Shown: positions 34,449-43,635, counted from the stretch's first letter. The stretch is DNA of 64,000 nt from Sphingomonas sp. PL-96 (GCF_020707215.1 NZ_JAJFET010000008.1:104370-168369), one strand, 5' to 3'. Numbers and translations: made by a program. The notes: generated from the sequence alone by a model not told the origin.

Positions 34449-36239
34449 TTATTTGGTGTCCGAGTACGGCCCCTTGCCACCGTCGGCGATCAGCTGGTCG
34501 ACGCGCGCGTCCACCACGGGCAGCGGCACCGACCCGAGCTCAAGCACGGCATCGTGGAAGGCGCGGATGTCGAACTTGGGGCCGAGCGCCTTTTCGGCCT
34601 TGGCGCGCGCGTCCTGGATCGCAAGCTCGCCCAGATAATAGGACAGCGCCTGCCCCGGCCAGGCGATGTAGCGATCGACCTCGGTCGTGATCTCGTGGTC
34701 GGCGAGCGCGGTGTTGTCGTGGAGGTATTTCTGCGCCTGCTCGCGGCTCCAGCCCTTGGTGTGGATGCCGGTGTCGACCACCAGCCGGGCCGCGCGCCAC
34801 ATCTGATAGCTCAGCATGCCGAACACCTCATAGGGCGTCTCGTACATGCCCATCTCTTCGCCCAGCGCCTCGCAATAGAGCGCCCAGCCCTCACCATAGG
34901 CCGAGATGTAGCTGTCGCGGCGGAATGCCGGCAGGTCGGTATTCTCGGCTGCCAGCGGCATCTGGAAGGCGTGGCCCGGCGCGCTTTCGTGCAGGGTCAA
35001 CGCCGGCAGCGAATAGAGCGGTCGTGCCGGCAAATTGTAGGTGTTGACCAGGTAGATGCCGGGACCGCCGCGGCCGCCGGTGTAGAAGGGCGCGACCTCG
35101 TCCGGCACCGGCTTGATCGCGAAACGGCCGCGCGGCAGCCGGCCGAAATACTGGCTGGCCTTGCCGTCAAAGGTCTTGGCGATCCAGGCGGCACGATCGA
35201 GCAGGTCCTGCGGCGTCTTGGCATAGAATTGCGGGTCGGTCCGCAGGAAGGTCAGGAACGCCGGCAGGTCGCCCTTGAACCCCACCTGCTGCATCACCTC
35301 CAGCATGCGCGCGCGGATCTTCGCCACTTCCGAAAGCCCGATCGCGTGGATCTGGTCCGGCGTCTTGTCGAGCGTGGTGAACTCGCGGATCTTGGACTGG
35401 TAATATGCCTTGCCGTCGGGAAGGCTGTAGGCGTCGAGCGGCTTGCGGGCGCCCGGTATGTACTCGCTGCGCAGGAAGGTCAGCAGCTTGGCGTGCGCGG
35501 GCACCACCGCCTCGCGGATCGCCGCCTCGCCTTCCTTGCGCAACGCGGCCTGAGTGGCGGCGGGGATGGTCGGCGGCATCTTGGCGAAAGGCGCGTAGAA
35601 GGCCTGGCCGTCGAGCGACTTGGCCTCTGCCACCTGGGCGACGCCGATCTCGCGGCCGACAAGCGTGATTGCCGGCGGCGTGAAGCCGCGCTTCAGCCCG
35701 GCGCGCATGTTTGCGACCTGCTGGTCGTAATAGCGCGGCACTTCGCGCAGCATCGCGATGTAGTTGCGATAGTCCTGCTCGGTCTTCAGCGGCTCGCGCG
35801 CCCAACCGGCGATGTCGCCCCAGAAGCTGGTGTCGGCGTTGAGCGGCTTTTCATATTCGCGGTAGCGCTGTTCGGCGAGCAGCGCGTCGATCTGCCCCTT
35901 GTACACCGCATAGTTGACGCGGTTTGCGGGCGAGAGCGCCGCCTGGTCGATGGCGGCGAGCGCGCGTTCGGTGTCGGTCCAGCGCTTGAGCTTCACCGCC
36001 TGCCATTCGGGGCCGACGTCGGGCAGCCGCTTGGGTGCGCCTGCCGGGCTGTCCTCGTTGGGCGCGGACTGGTGCTGCCGCCATTCCCATTCGGCGGTGT
36101 AGATGGCCTCGAACCGCTGGTCGGCGGCCTGGGCGGCCTGACCCGACTGCCCCAGCGTTGCCGCGAACGCAGCATCCAGCGCCGCGACCGGACCCAGTAT
36201 CATCAACGCCGCCCCAAGCAGAAACCGTGTCCCCCGCAT
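34449..36239 (-). CDS. DUF885-family secreted protein, probable metallopeptidase
   Basis: A 596-residue protein with a signal peptide (MRGTRFLLGAALMILGPVAALDAAFA). The large helical DUF885 fold has the motif LTLHESAPGHAFQM, in which HESxPGH resembles a zinc-peptidase site, and a downstream Glu in YGEGWALYCEALGEEMG. The sequence GGRGGPGIYLVNTYNLP is also typical of the family. Members are thought to be periplasmic carboxypeptidase-like enzymes. It lies directly after the Ldh-family gene (2 bases) and may be read with the GH127 unit, which would add a peptidase to that operon. Confidence 0.85.
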   Translation of the reverse strand: MRGTRFLLGAALMILGPVAALDAAFAATLGQSGQAAQAADQRFEAIYTAEWEWRQHQSAPNEDSPAGAPKRLPDVGPEWQAVKLKRWTDTERALAAIDQAALSPANRVNYAVYKGQIDALLAEQRYREYEKPLNADTSFWGDIAGWAREPLKTEQDYRNYIAMLREVPRYYDQQVANMRAGLKRGFTPPAITLVGREIGVAQVAEAKSLDGQAFYAPFAKMPPTIPAATQAALRKEGEAAIREAVVPAHAKLLTFLRSEYIPGARKPLDAYSLPDGKAYYQSKIREFTTLDKTPDQIHAIGLSEVAKIRARMLEVMQQVGFKGDLPAFLTFLRTDPQFYAKTPQDLLDRAAWIAKTFDGKASQYFGRLPRGRFAIKPVPDEVAPFYTGGRGGPGIYLVNTYNLPARPLYSLPALTLHESAPGHAFQMPLAAENTDLPAFRRDSYISAYGEGWALYCEALGEEMGMYETPYEVFGMLSYQMWRAARLVVDTGIHTKGWSREQAQKYLHDNTALADHEITTEVDRYIAWPGQALSYYLGELAIQDARAKAEKALGPKFDIRAFHDAVLELGSVPLPVVDARVDQLIADGGKGPYSDTK

Positions 36240-36241
36240 GC

Positions 36242-37276
36242 CTATGCCTCGCCTCCCGTCGCCAGCGCCATCAAGTCGGCATGGAGAGGCGCGGGCACCC
36301 GCACGCCTTCCACCAGGCTGCGCCGGCGCGCGGCATAGCGCCGTGCTCCGGGCAGCCGCGCACCCTGTTCCTCGATCGCCGCGAACATCGCCTCTGCGCG
36401 GGCGAGGTGTTCGGCGACCCCCGCCCCCAGGAAACCGGCGGGATCGATCGCGAGAATGAGTTCGCCGCCCAGCGGCGAGGCGCCGGCGCCGCCATCGGCC
36501 GCCATCGACTCCCGGCTGGTCATGTCGCCGATCAACGGCCCAGCGATCAGCTCGACCATCGCGGCGAGCGCCGAGCCCTTGTGCCCGCCAAAGGTCCGCA
36601 TCGCCCCCGCCAGCACTGCGGCGGCGTCCGTCGTCGGCTGGCCATCGGCGTCATAGCCCCAGTCATCCGGCACCGGCTTGCCGGCGCGGCGGTGAAGCTC
36701 GATCTCGCCGCGCGCGACCGCGCTGGTGGCGAAGTCGAACACGAACGGCTCGCGCTCCGGACGCGGCCAGGCAAAGGCGATCGGGTTGGTGCCGAACACG
36801 GGCTCGGTACCCCCTGCCGGGGCCACCCAGCTGTGGCTCGGGGTGAAGGCGAGCGCGACCAGGCCCTGCTCGGCCAGCGCCTCGACCTCCGGCCAGAGTG
36901 CGGCGAAGTGCACGACGTTGTTCAGCGCCAGCGCGGCGATGCCGAACGCCCGAGCCTTTTCCACCAGCAGCGGCTTGCCGCGTTCAAAGGCGAGCTGGGC
37001 GAAGCCGCCGCCGCCATCGACGCGCACCAGCGCCTGCGCCGGCTCGCTCACCACCGGCACCGCGTCCTTGGACACCCGGCCGGTGGCGATGCTGCGGGTG
37101 GCGACCAGCAGCCGGTACACGCCGTGCGAGCCGCAGCCATCGCGCTCGCCGGACACCAAAGTCTCGGCAACCGCCGCGGCATGCTCCGGCGTCAGGCCGG
37201 CGCCGGACAGCACGCCGCGCGAAAGCTGGCGCACCTCGTCCAGCGTCATCGCCACCGTGTCGGGGGCATCGCTCAC
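36242..37276 (-). CDS. Ldh-family NAD(P)-dependent oxidoreductase (pyrroline-carboxylate reductase-like)
   Basis: A 344-residue protein of the malate/L-lactate/sulfolactate dehydrogenase family, unrelated to Rossmann-type lactate dehydrogenases. It has the conserved GCGSHGVYRLLVA (catalytic His), ALNNVVHFAALWPEVEALA, the nucleotide site PIAFAWPRPEREPFVFDFATS and TFGGHKGSALAAMVELIAG. Known members reduce delta1-pyrroline- or piperideine-2-carboxylate, oxopantoate or ureidoglycolate. The ATG overlaps the GH127 stop by 4 bases. Given the possible hydroxyproline link, reduction of a pyrroline carboxylate is a plausible but unproven role. Confidence 0.85.
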   Translation of the reverse strand: MSDAPDTVAMTLDEVRQLSRGVLSGAGLTPEHAAAVAETLVSGERDGCGSHGVYRLLVATRSIATGRVSKDAVPVVSEPAQALVRVDGGGGFAQLAFERGKPLLVEKARAFGIAALALNNVVHFAALWPEVEALAEQGLVALAFTPSHSWVAPAGGTEPVFGTNPIAFAWPRPEREPFVFDFATSAVARGEIELHRRAGKPVPDDWGYDADGQPTTDAAAVLAGAMRTFGGHKGSALAAMVELIAGPLIGDMTSRESMAADGGAGASPLGGELILAIDPAGFLGAGVAEHLARAEAMFAAIEEQGARLPGARRYAARRRSLVEGVRVPAPLHADLMALATGGEA

Positions 37277-39657
37277 GTCGTCGCGCCGGGCTTGGCGGTG
37301 AACAGGCGCACGCCGAACACCGGCCCCGCGCTGCTGCGGTCATGCGGCACGAACTTCACCTTCACGCTCCCCTTGCCCTTGGTCAGCGCTGGCGGGAGCG
37401 GATATTCCACGTCGAAGAACTTGCCCGGCTGGTCGTTGTCGAGGTGCTGTGTCGTCAGTTTCACATTGTCGACGAGGATGTCGAAGTCGCGCGCACGCTC
37501 GCTGCCCCAATAGCTGGCCTGCAGGACGAGCGGGCCGGGCTTCACCTTCATCGAGAATTCGAAATAGCCGCCCGAGCGCGCGTCGCGACCGTTCCTGCCG
37601 CGGTACGAGACGGGGTAGGAGATTTCCGAGGTGAGGTTATGATCCCGCTCCGGCTGCATCTCGCCCAGGTGCATGACGTCTACGGAGCGCGCGGCGATGT
37701 CCTTCACGCGCGCCTGCTCGGCCAGGAATGCGACCTGCTCGTTCTTCCAGCCGGCCTCGCTGAAGCGCTTGAAGTAGACGGCGCTGCGTCGATCATATTG
37801 CGAGTAAAACGGCACGAACGTCAGGTCGGCCGGGCGCAGCAGCCCCTTGGTGGCATAGGTCGCCCGGCCCTGCGCCGGGGTGAAGGCGGCGAGCGGATCC
37901 TCGCCGACCATCGCAGGATCCGCGCCCTGCCATTCGGCCTCTCCCGCACCCAGATCGGCGGCCAGCACCATCGGCCCGCGCACGACCGCAACCGTGTTGG
38001 GATCGCCGGGTGCGGACTCCAGCCGCAGGTCGAGCGGGAAGCGGATCGCGACCACGTCGCCCGCCTTCCAGCGGCGATCGACGACGGCATAGCCGTTGCC
38101 GATCACAGGCGTGACCGGCTGATCGTTGACGGACACCTGCACCGCATTGCCCGCCCAGCCGGGCACGCGCAGCGCGATCGGGAAGCGGGCGCGCTTCTTC
38201 AGCGCGCCCAGCGTCAGCCGCGCGCCGGGCTCGAACGGATAGGCGGTGTCGAGCGTCAGCGTCGCCCCGCGGGTCTGCCACTGCGCCTCGGCGGGGATGT
38301 AGAGGTTGACGATCAGGCCGCCCTCGCCCTCCCAGAAGATCGCCTCGCCATGCTTGGCGTGGCTTTCCAGCCCGGAGCCGACGCAGCACCAGAAGCTATC
38401 CTCGTTCGGGTCCGAATAGCCGCGCTTCGTGCCCGTCATCAGCGGGGTCATATAGGTGAAGCCGCCGGTCCTGGGGTTCTGCGCGGACATCACATGGTTG
38501 AGGTGCGCGCGCTCGTAATAGTCGAACAGCGCGCCGTCGGGCTGCCAGTGATAGAGCTGCTGGGTCAGCTTGAGCATGTTGTACGTGTTGCAATGCTCGC
38601 ACGTCTGCTCGGTGATGTGGTTGGCGATGCTGTCCGGCTCGGAGAAATACTCGCGGTCCGCGTTGCCGCCGATGACGTAGCTGTGGTGCAGGGTGACCGT
38701 CTTCCAGAAGAAGGTGGCGGCGTTGCGCTGCTCGGGCTTGCCGGTGAGGTCGTGGAGCCGTGCGAGGCCGACGAGCTTGGGCACCTGGGTATTGGCGTGG
38801 AAGTTGGCGAGCTTGTCCTCGCCGGCCACCAGCGGATCGAGCACGCGGTGATCGTAGATCCGCTCCGCCACCGCCAGCCAGCGCTTGTCGTTGGTCCGTG
38901 CGTAGAGCTCGGCATAGCTTTCGTTGAGGCCGCCGTACTCGCAGCTCAGCAGCTTCTCCATCTGCGCGTCGTCGAGGGCCGCGAACACCCGCTCGAAATA
39001 GCCGCCCAGGCCGGTGACGACCTGCAGCGCCTTTGGGTTGCCCCAGGCGGCGTGGATGTCGAGCAGGCCCGCGAACAGCTTGTGCACGGTATAGAGCGGC
39101 GACCAGCTGCCGTTGAGGTCGAAGCCGCCCGAACGGATGTCGCCCTTCATCACTTCCGGGAAGATCTCCTCCCCGTCGACGATGGTGCCGTCCTTCCGCT
39201 TGCGCCCCAGCGCGCCGACATAGCCGGTGCCGCGCTTGGCCTGCGCCTCTGCAAGTTCGTCGACGATATAGTCGGCGCGGCGGCGGCATTCAGGATCGCC
39301 GGTCTGCTGCCAGGTGAGCACCAGCGCAGTCATGTAGTGGCCCAGCGTATGGCCCGCGATCGTGTCGCTTTCCCAGCCGCCATAGATCGGCGCCTTGGGC
39401 TCCAGCCCGGCATATTTCCGGAAATTGTGGAGGAAGCGATCCGGGTCGAGGCGGTGCAGGGTGCCGCGGTTGACCTCGACGGCGGTGGCATAGTCGCTGG
39501 GCTTCAGTCGAACGGCGCTGAGCGGCAACGGCTTGGGCTTTGCCGGCAGCAGCGACGCGCCCGGACTGGCAACGCGGGCGATGGCGCCCGCGGTCTGGCT
39601 GGCGAACACCAGCGTGGCTGCCCCTACCAGCAGTTCGCGACGGCTGCTCTCGATCAC
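37273..39657 (-). CDS. GH127 beta-L-arabinofuranosidase (DUF1680)
   Basis: A 794-residue enzyme with a twin-arginine-like signal (SSRRELLVGAATLVFASQTAGA). The (alpha/alpha)6 barrel carries the family zinc-thiolate site: Glu and Cys in EQTCEHCNTYNMLK and the Cys pair in DSFWCCVGSGLESHAKHG, whose first Cys is the nucleophile in the studied enzymes. The C-terminal beta domains run to residue 794. Known members release beta-L-arabinofuranose from the Hyp-linked arabino-oligosaccharides of extensin, or from pectin side chains. The 4-base overlap with the Ldh-family gene shows coupling. The operator-like palindrome at 39672 lies 14 bases before the start codon. Confidence 0.92.
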   Translation of the reverse strand: MIESSRRELLVGAATLVFASQTAGAIARVASPGASLLPAKPKPLPLSAVRLKPSDYATAVEVNRGTLHRLDPDRFLHNFRKYAGLEPKAPIYGGWESDTIAGHTLGHYMTALVLTWQQTGDPECRRRADYIVDELAEAQAKRGTGYVGALGRKRKDGTIVDGEEIFPEVMKGDIRSGGFDLNGSWSPLYTVHKLFAGLLDIHAAWGNPKALQVVTGLGGYFERVFAALDDAQMEKLLSCEYGGLNESYAELYARTNDKRWLAVAERIYDHRVLDPLVAGEDKLANFHANTQVPKLVGLARLHDLTGKPEQRNAATFFWKTVTLHHSYVIGGNADREYFSEPDSIANHITEQTCEHCNTYNMLKLTQQLYHWQPDGALFDYYERAHLNHVMSAQNPRTGGFTYMTPLMTGTKRGYSDPNEDSFWCCVGSGLESHAKHGEAIFWEGEGGLIVNLYIPAEAQWQTRGATLTLDTAYPFEPGARLTLGALKKRARFPIALRVPGWAGNAVQVSVNDQPVTPVIGNGYAVVDRRWKAGDVVAIRFPLDLRLESAPGDPNTVAVVRGPMVLAADLGAGEAEWQGADPAMVGEDPLAAFTPAQGRATYATKGLLRPADLTFVPFYSQYDRRSAVYFKRFSEAGWKNEQVAFLAEQARVKDIAARSVDVMHLGEMQPERDHNLTSEISYPVSYRGRNGRDARSGGYFEFSMKVKPGPLVLQASYWGSERARDFDILVDNVKLTTQHLDNDQPGKFFDVEYPLPPALTKGKGSVKVKFVPHDRSSAGPVFGVRLFTAKPGATT

Positions 39658-39671
39658 TGGCCTCTCCTCTA

Positions 39672-39685
39672 ATACGGTATACGAT
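39672..39685. promoter_or_regulatory. Putative GntR operator before the GH127 gene
   Basis: ATACGGTATACGAT, 13 of 14 bases identical to the site in the hydroxyproline promoter (19413-19426). It sits immediately upstream of the GH127 start (39657), where a repressor would block transcription. A weaker copy follows at 39729. Confidence 0.65.
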
Positions 39686-39728
39686 TAAGAGGCAGTGGCG
39701 AGACCGTCAACCGGCCAAGTCGCGGACA

Positions 39729-39742
39729 ATCGTATAAAGTAT
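39729..39742. promoter_or_regulatory. Second, weaker operator-like site
   Basis: ATCGTATAAAGTAT; its reverse complement matches the 39672 site at 12 of 14 bases. The two sites are 57 bases apart in the divergent promoter of the GH127 gene and the 39823 gene, a spacing that would allow looping or separate control of each side. Confidence 0.5.
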
Positions 39743-39822
39743 TTGACCGTCTTCGCCGCTGCTGGTTTCATACGGGACCGCAGCGGCAAAGCGATGCTCC
39801 CGCCGCAGACCAGGAGTTCCCC

Positions 39823-42564
39823 ATGTCCCCCTTGCGCTCCCTGCCCCTGCTCGCGCTGCTTGTCGCCGTGCCGATGGCAACCATGCTGCCCGCCTGGGGT
39901 CAGGAGAAGCCCGCCAAGAAGGTCTACAAGCCGATCGCCCGGACGGCGTATCGCACCAGCGACTTTCAACTGGAACTGCGCACCGACACCGGCACGCTGG
40001 CGCGCCTGTCGCCGCAGGGCGAGCCGGCATTCGACTTCGTACCCGGCGGGCGCGAGGCGGAGCGGGCCGGCGACGGATATGTCCATCTGGGCGACCTCAA
40101 CCTGCGGCTGCGGACTCCGGGTGGCACGTGGCAGGATTATGCCTCGTCGCACAAGCGCGCACCCATTCGCCGGCTGCCCGCCCGCGAAAGGATACTTGCC
40201 GCTGCCGATATCACCGCCAGCATGGGCGCGGGCTTTCCGCTGAAGGTCGAGCGCCGCTGGGCGAGCGAGGGCAAGGCGCTGGCGCTGCGCTTCACCCTTT
40301 CCAACCCCGGCAGCACTCCCGTGGAAATCGGCGGCCTGGGCATGCCGATGGTGTTCGACAACATCATCACCGATCGCGAGCTGGAGACGGCGCATGCCCA
40401 GGCGAGCTTCGTCGATCCCTATATCGGCCGCGACGCCGGCTATCTTCAGGTCACGCGGCTGAACGGAAGGGGGCCGGCGCTGCTGGTGATCCCTGAGCGT
40501 GGCACCCCGCTGGAGGCGTATCGCCCAATCGCCGAGGCGCGGCATGCGGAGGCGGGCGACGTCTTCACCGACCGCAGCCCGCGCGGCCAGACCTCGGAAG
40601 GCTTTTACGACTGGACCGTCGCCAGCAAGGGGTTCGCGGAGAAGGAGTGGAAGGACGCGGGAGAGCAGTGGAACACCCCCACCAGCATCACCCTTGCACC
40701 CGGCGAGACGCGGACGTTCGGCGTGCGCCTGGTGCAGGCGCCCTCGATCCGCGGTATCGAGACGACGCTCGTGCAGCAGGCGCGGCCGGTTGCGGTCGGC
40801 GTGCCCGGCTATGTCGTGCCGACCGACCTCGATGCCTCGCTGTTCCTGAAGAGCAGCCAGCCCGTCCTCAAAGTGGAAAGCGAACCCGCCGGCGCGCTGA
40901 CCGCGACCCCGGCGGCCCCGGTCAACGGCTGGGCGCGGTACCGCGTGCGCAGCCACGGCTGGGGCCGGGCGCGGCTGTCGATCACCTATGCCGACAACAG
41001 CGTCCAGACGGTGCAGTATTTCATCACCAAGCCGCTGGAACAGGCGATGGCCGACCTCGGCCGTTTTTCCACGACCAAGCAGTGGTTCGACGACAAGGCG
41101 GACCCGTTCCACCGCGCGCCCGCGATCCTGACCTATGACCGCGAGGCCGACCGCATCGTCACGCAGGAGCCGCGCGTGTGGATCGCCGGGATGAGCGACG
41201 AAGGCGGCGGCGGCGCCTGGGTCGCAGCGATGATGAAGCAGCTCGACAATCCCGACGCGCAGGAAGTCGCCAGGCTGGAGCGGCTGGTGAACGAAACGGT
41301 GGTCGGCAAGCTCCAGGTGGCAAGCGGGCCTCAGGCCGGAGCGGTCCGCAAGAGCCTGTTCTACTATGAGCCCGCCGAGCATCCGGGCTATTATGATGCG
41401 GCCAGGAACTGGAAGAACTGGACGGCGTGGAACAAGGAGCAGTCCGGCGACCTCGGCCGCTCGTACAACTACCCCCATGTCGCGATCGGGCACTGGGTGC
41501 TCTACCGCCTGGCGCGCAACCACACCGGGCTGGTGAAGGCCCGGAACTGGCGCTGGTATCTGGAGCATGCGTATCAGACGACCGTCGCGATGATGCGCGA
41601 TGCGCCCTATTATGCGCAGTTCGGCCAAATGGAGGGCGACGTATTCGTCGACATCCTCAAGGACCTGAAGCGCGAGGGGCTGACGTCCGAGGCGACCGAG
41701 ATGGAGCGGCTGATGAAAGGCCGCGCCGATCACTGGAAGACCCTGCCCTACCCCTTCGGCAGCGAAATGGCGTGGGACTCGACCGGCCAGCCCGAGGTCT
41801 ACGCATGGATGCGCTATTTCGGCTACCAGCCGCAGGCGGACGCGACGCGCGAGGTGATCCTCGCCTATGACCCGACCATCCCGCATTGGGGCTATAACGG
41901 CAATGCGCGCCGCTATTGGGACTTCCTCTACGGCGGCAAGCTGCCGCGGATCGAGCGGCAGATCCATCATTATGGCTCGACGTTGAACGCGGTGCCGCTG
42001 TTCGACGCGTTCCGCGCCGACCCCAGCGACAGCCACCTCCTGCGCGTCGCCTATGGCGGGTTGATGGGGGGTATCACCAATATCGACCAGCAGGGATTCT
42101 CGAGCGCCGCCTTCCACGCCTATCCGGACAAGATGCAGTGGGACGCCTATACCGGCGACTATGGCATGGGCTTCTTCGGCCATGCCTATGCGACCGGCAC
42201 CTATCTGGTGAACGACCCGACGTTCGGCTGGCTCGCCTATGGCGGCAATCTCACCCAGCAGGCTGGCAAGCTGCATGTCGAGCCGAAGGACAGCGCCCGG
42301 ACCCGGCTGTTCGTGGCACCGGCCGGGCTGTGGCTGACGCTGGAGGCGGGCAAGATCGAGGCTGCGGACTATGACCCGACGAGCGGCCAGGTGACGCTGA
42401 CGCTGTCGGGGAAGGACCGCTTCACGCCGGTGGCGCGGCTGGTGGCGGAAACCACGGTGGCCGGCGCCCGCCCCTATGCGCTCGATGGCGCGACGCTGGA
42501 GCGGGGAGCCTATTCCATTCCGCTTGCGACCAGCGGCACGCGTGTGACGCTCACCCGCCGCTGA
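39823..42564 (+). CDS. Large secreted protein, DUF5695-like, probable glycan-active
   Basis: A 913-residue protein with a signal peptide (LRSLPLLALLVAVPMATMLPAWGQ). The N-terminal ~350 residues are beta-rich (galactose-mutarotase-like pattern, VERRWASEGKALALRFTLSN). The middle (about 420-780) is helical with many aromatic residues: SYNYPHVAIGHWVLYRLARN, then YAQFGQMEGDVFVDIL. The C-terminal end is beta-rich again. This plan is that of (alpha/alpha)6 glycoside hydrolases, and the best family name recalled is DUF5695. Conserved acids suitable for catalysis exist (GQMEGD, TGDYGMGFFG), but the active site cannot be assigned. It diverges from GH127 over the shared operator, so a part in arabinosylated glycoprotein use is likely. 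Confidence 0.75.
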   Translation: MSPLRSLPLLALLVAVPMATMLPAWGQEKPAKKVYKPIARTAYRTSDFQLELRTDTGTLARLSPQGEPAFDFVPGGREAERAGDGYVHLGDLNLRLRTPGGTWQDYASSHKRAPIRRLPARERILAAADITASMGAGFPLKVERRWASEGKALALRFTLSNPGSTPVEIGGLGMPMVFDNIITDRELETAHAQASFVDPYIGRDAGYLQVTRLNGRGPALLVIPERGTPLEAYRPIAEARHAEAGDVFTDRSPRGQTSEGFYDWTVASKGFAEKEWKDAGEQWNTPTSITLAPGETRTFGVRLVQAPSIRGIETTLVQQARPVAVGVPGYVVPTDLDASLFLKSSQPVLKVESEPAGALTATPAAPVNGWARYRVRSHGWGRARLSITYADNSVQTVQYFITKPLEQAMADLGRFSTTKQWFDDKADPFHRAPAILTYDREADRIVTQEPRVWIAGMSDEGGGGAWVAAMMKQLDNPDAQEVARLERLVNETVVGKLQVASGPQAGAVRKSLFYYEPAEHPGYYDAARNWKNWTAWNKEQSGDLGRSYNYPHVAIGHWVLYRLARNHTGLVKARNWRWYLEHAYQTTVAMMRDAPYYAQFGQMEGDVFVDILKDLKREGLTSEATEMERLMKGRADHWKTLPYPFGSEMAWDSTGQPEVYAWMRYFGYQPQADATREVILAYDPTIPHWGYNGNARRYWDFLYGGKLPRIERQIHHYGSTLNAVPLFDAFRADPSDSHLLRVAYGGLMGGITNIDQQGFSSAAFHAYPDKMQWDAYTGDYGMGFFGHAYATGTYLVNDPTFGWLAYGGNLTQQAGKLHVEPKDSARTRLFVAPAGLWLTLEAGKIEAADYDPTSGQVTLTLSGKDRFTPVARLVAETTVAGARPYALDGATLERGAYSIPLATSGTRVTLTRR

Positions 42565-42571
42565 TCCAAGC

Positions 42572-42597
42572 GGGAGCGGCGGTTGCCCGCCGCTCCC
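42572..42597. terminator. Hairpin between convergent genes
   Basis: A perfect 11-base stem GGGAGCGGCGG / CCGCCGCTCCC with a 4-base loop, between the stop of the DUF5695-like gene (42564) and the Mn-catalase stop (42605). Confidence 0.65.
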
Positions 42598-42604
42598 TGC
42601 GAAC

Positions 42605-43480
42605 TCAGGATGCCGACGGCGGCATCGGAGTCTTCTGCGTGCCGTAAAGGCGCGGGTCGGTCGGCCCGAGCTCGAGCTTGGGCCCCAGGGCCGGCGGCTC
42701 GGCGATGAACTCGAACTGACCCTTGCCGTCCATCGACGGGCCCGATGCCCAGCGGCCGGTGGCGCTTTCGCCGCCGCGCGAATGCTGGAGGTACTTGTAC
42801 GCGAACTCTTCGCGCTGCAGCTCCTGCGGGAAGGAGAGCGGGTTCGGCGTCTCGTCGAATCCCTCGGCTTCCAGCTCGGCGATCGCGGCCAGCCACTGGT
42901 TCTGGTGCATCGTGTCGCGCGCGATCAGATAGCTCAGCATGTCCTTCACGCCGGGATCGTCCGTCATGTTGTACATGCGCGCGGCCTGGACGCGACCCTG
43001 GCTCTCGGCCGTCACGTTGAAACGGAAGTCGGCCAGCAGGTTGCCGCTCGACGTGATATAGTCCGCCGTCCAGCGATTGCCTTCGGAGTCCACCGGCATC
43101 GCACCGCCGCCGCTGACGATCGCATGCTGCGGGCTCATGCTCGCGAACACGACGTCTTCGACGCGCGCGCCACCCATAACCGCACCGACGATCGAATCCT
43201 TGGCGGCATGTTCCTGCGCCTCGACCGGCGACTGTTCGAGCAGGCGCGCGACCATGGTCGCCAGCATCTCGACGTGGCCGATTTCCTCGGTACCGATGTC
43301 ATAGGTCATGTCCCGATACTTGATCGGGCCGCGGCTGTTCCAGGCCTGGAACATATACCCCAACATCACGCTGATTTCGCCCCACTGGCCGCCGATCAGC
43401 TCCTGGAGCTTCTTGGCAAAAACTGGATCGGGACGCTCTGGCGTGCAATTGTAGGCAGCCTCCTTGATGTGGATGAACAT
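42605..43480 (-). CDS. Manganese catalase
   Basis: A 291-residue ferritin-like dimanganese catalase that splits hydrogen peroxide. The ligand pattern is complete: Glu in GGQWGEISVMLGYMFQ, Glu and His in IGTEEIGHVEMLATM, Glu in VTAESQGRVQAARMYN and His in IARDTMHQNQWLAAI. The long C-terminal tail (from about residue 215) is normal in this family and wraps neighbouring subunits. The ATG at 43480 is preceded by GGAGGAGTAAGC. No stress-sigma promoter could be fixed with confidence in the upstream region. Confidence 0.94.
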   Translation of the reverse strand: MFIHIKEAAYNCTPERPDPVFAKKLQELIGGQWGEISVMLGYMFQAWNSRGPIKYRDMTYDIGTEEIGHVEMLATMVARLLEQSPVEAQEHAAKDSIVGAVMGGARVEDVVFASMSPQHAIVSGGGAMPVDSEGNRWTADYITSSGNLLADFRFNVTAESQGRVQAARMYNMTDDPGVKDMLSYLIARDTMHQNQWLAAIAELEAEGFDETPNPLSFPQELQREEFAYKYLQHSRGGESATGRWASGPSMDGKGQFEFIAEPPALGPKLELGPTDPRLYGTQKTPMPPSAS

Positions 43481-43635
43481 GCTTACTCCTCCGGTTTCGG
43501 GTAGCGCCTGAAGAAACCTGCCGGCTCCTGGCATTCCCGAAGCGCACCGCGTCCGCCGAAGGTTCGTAACTCTGCGACGAACCGACGCTGCGGACGGACA
43601 TTACGAAGGTGAATTAAATTAGGTTAACGCAATGG

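Noticed and set aside
39685..42276. Minus-strand open frame of 863 codons opposite the DUF5695-like gene
   Set aside because: The plus-strand frame has a signal peptide and aromatic-rich domains; the minus frame has neither.
43481..43635. EcfG general-stress promoter before Mn-catalase
   Set aside because: No GGAAC-N16/17-GTT pattern could be found on the minus strand in this stretch.
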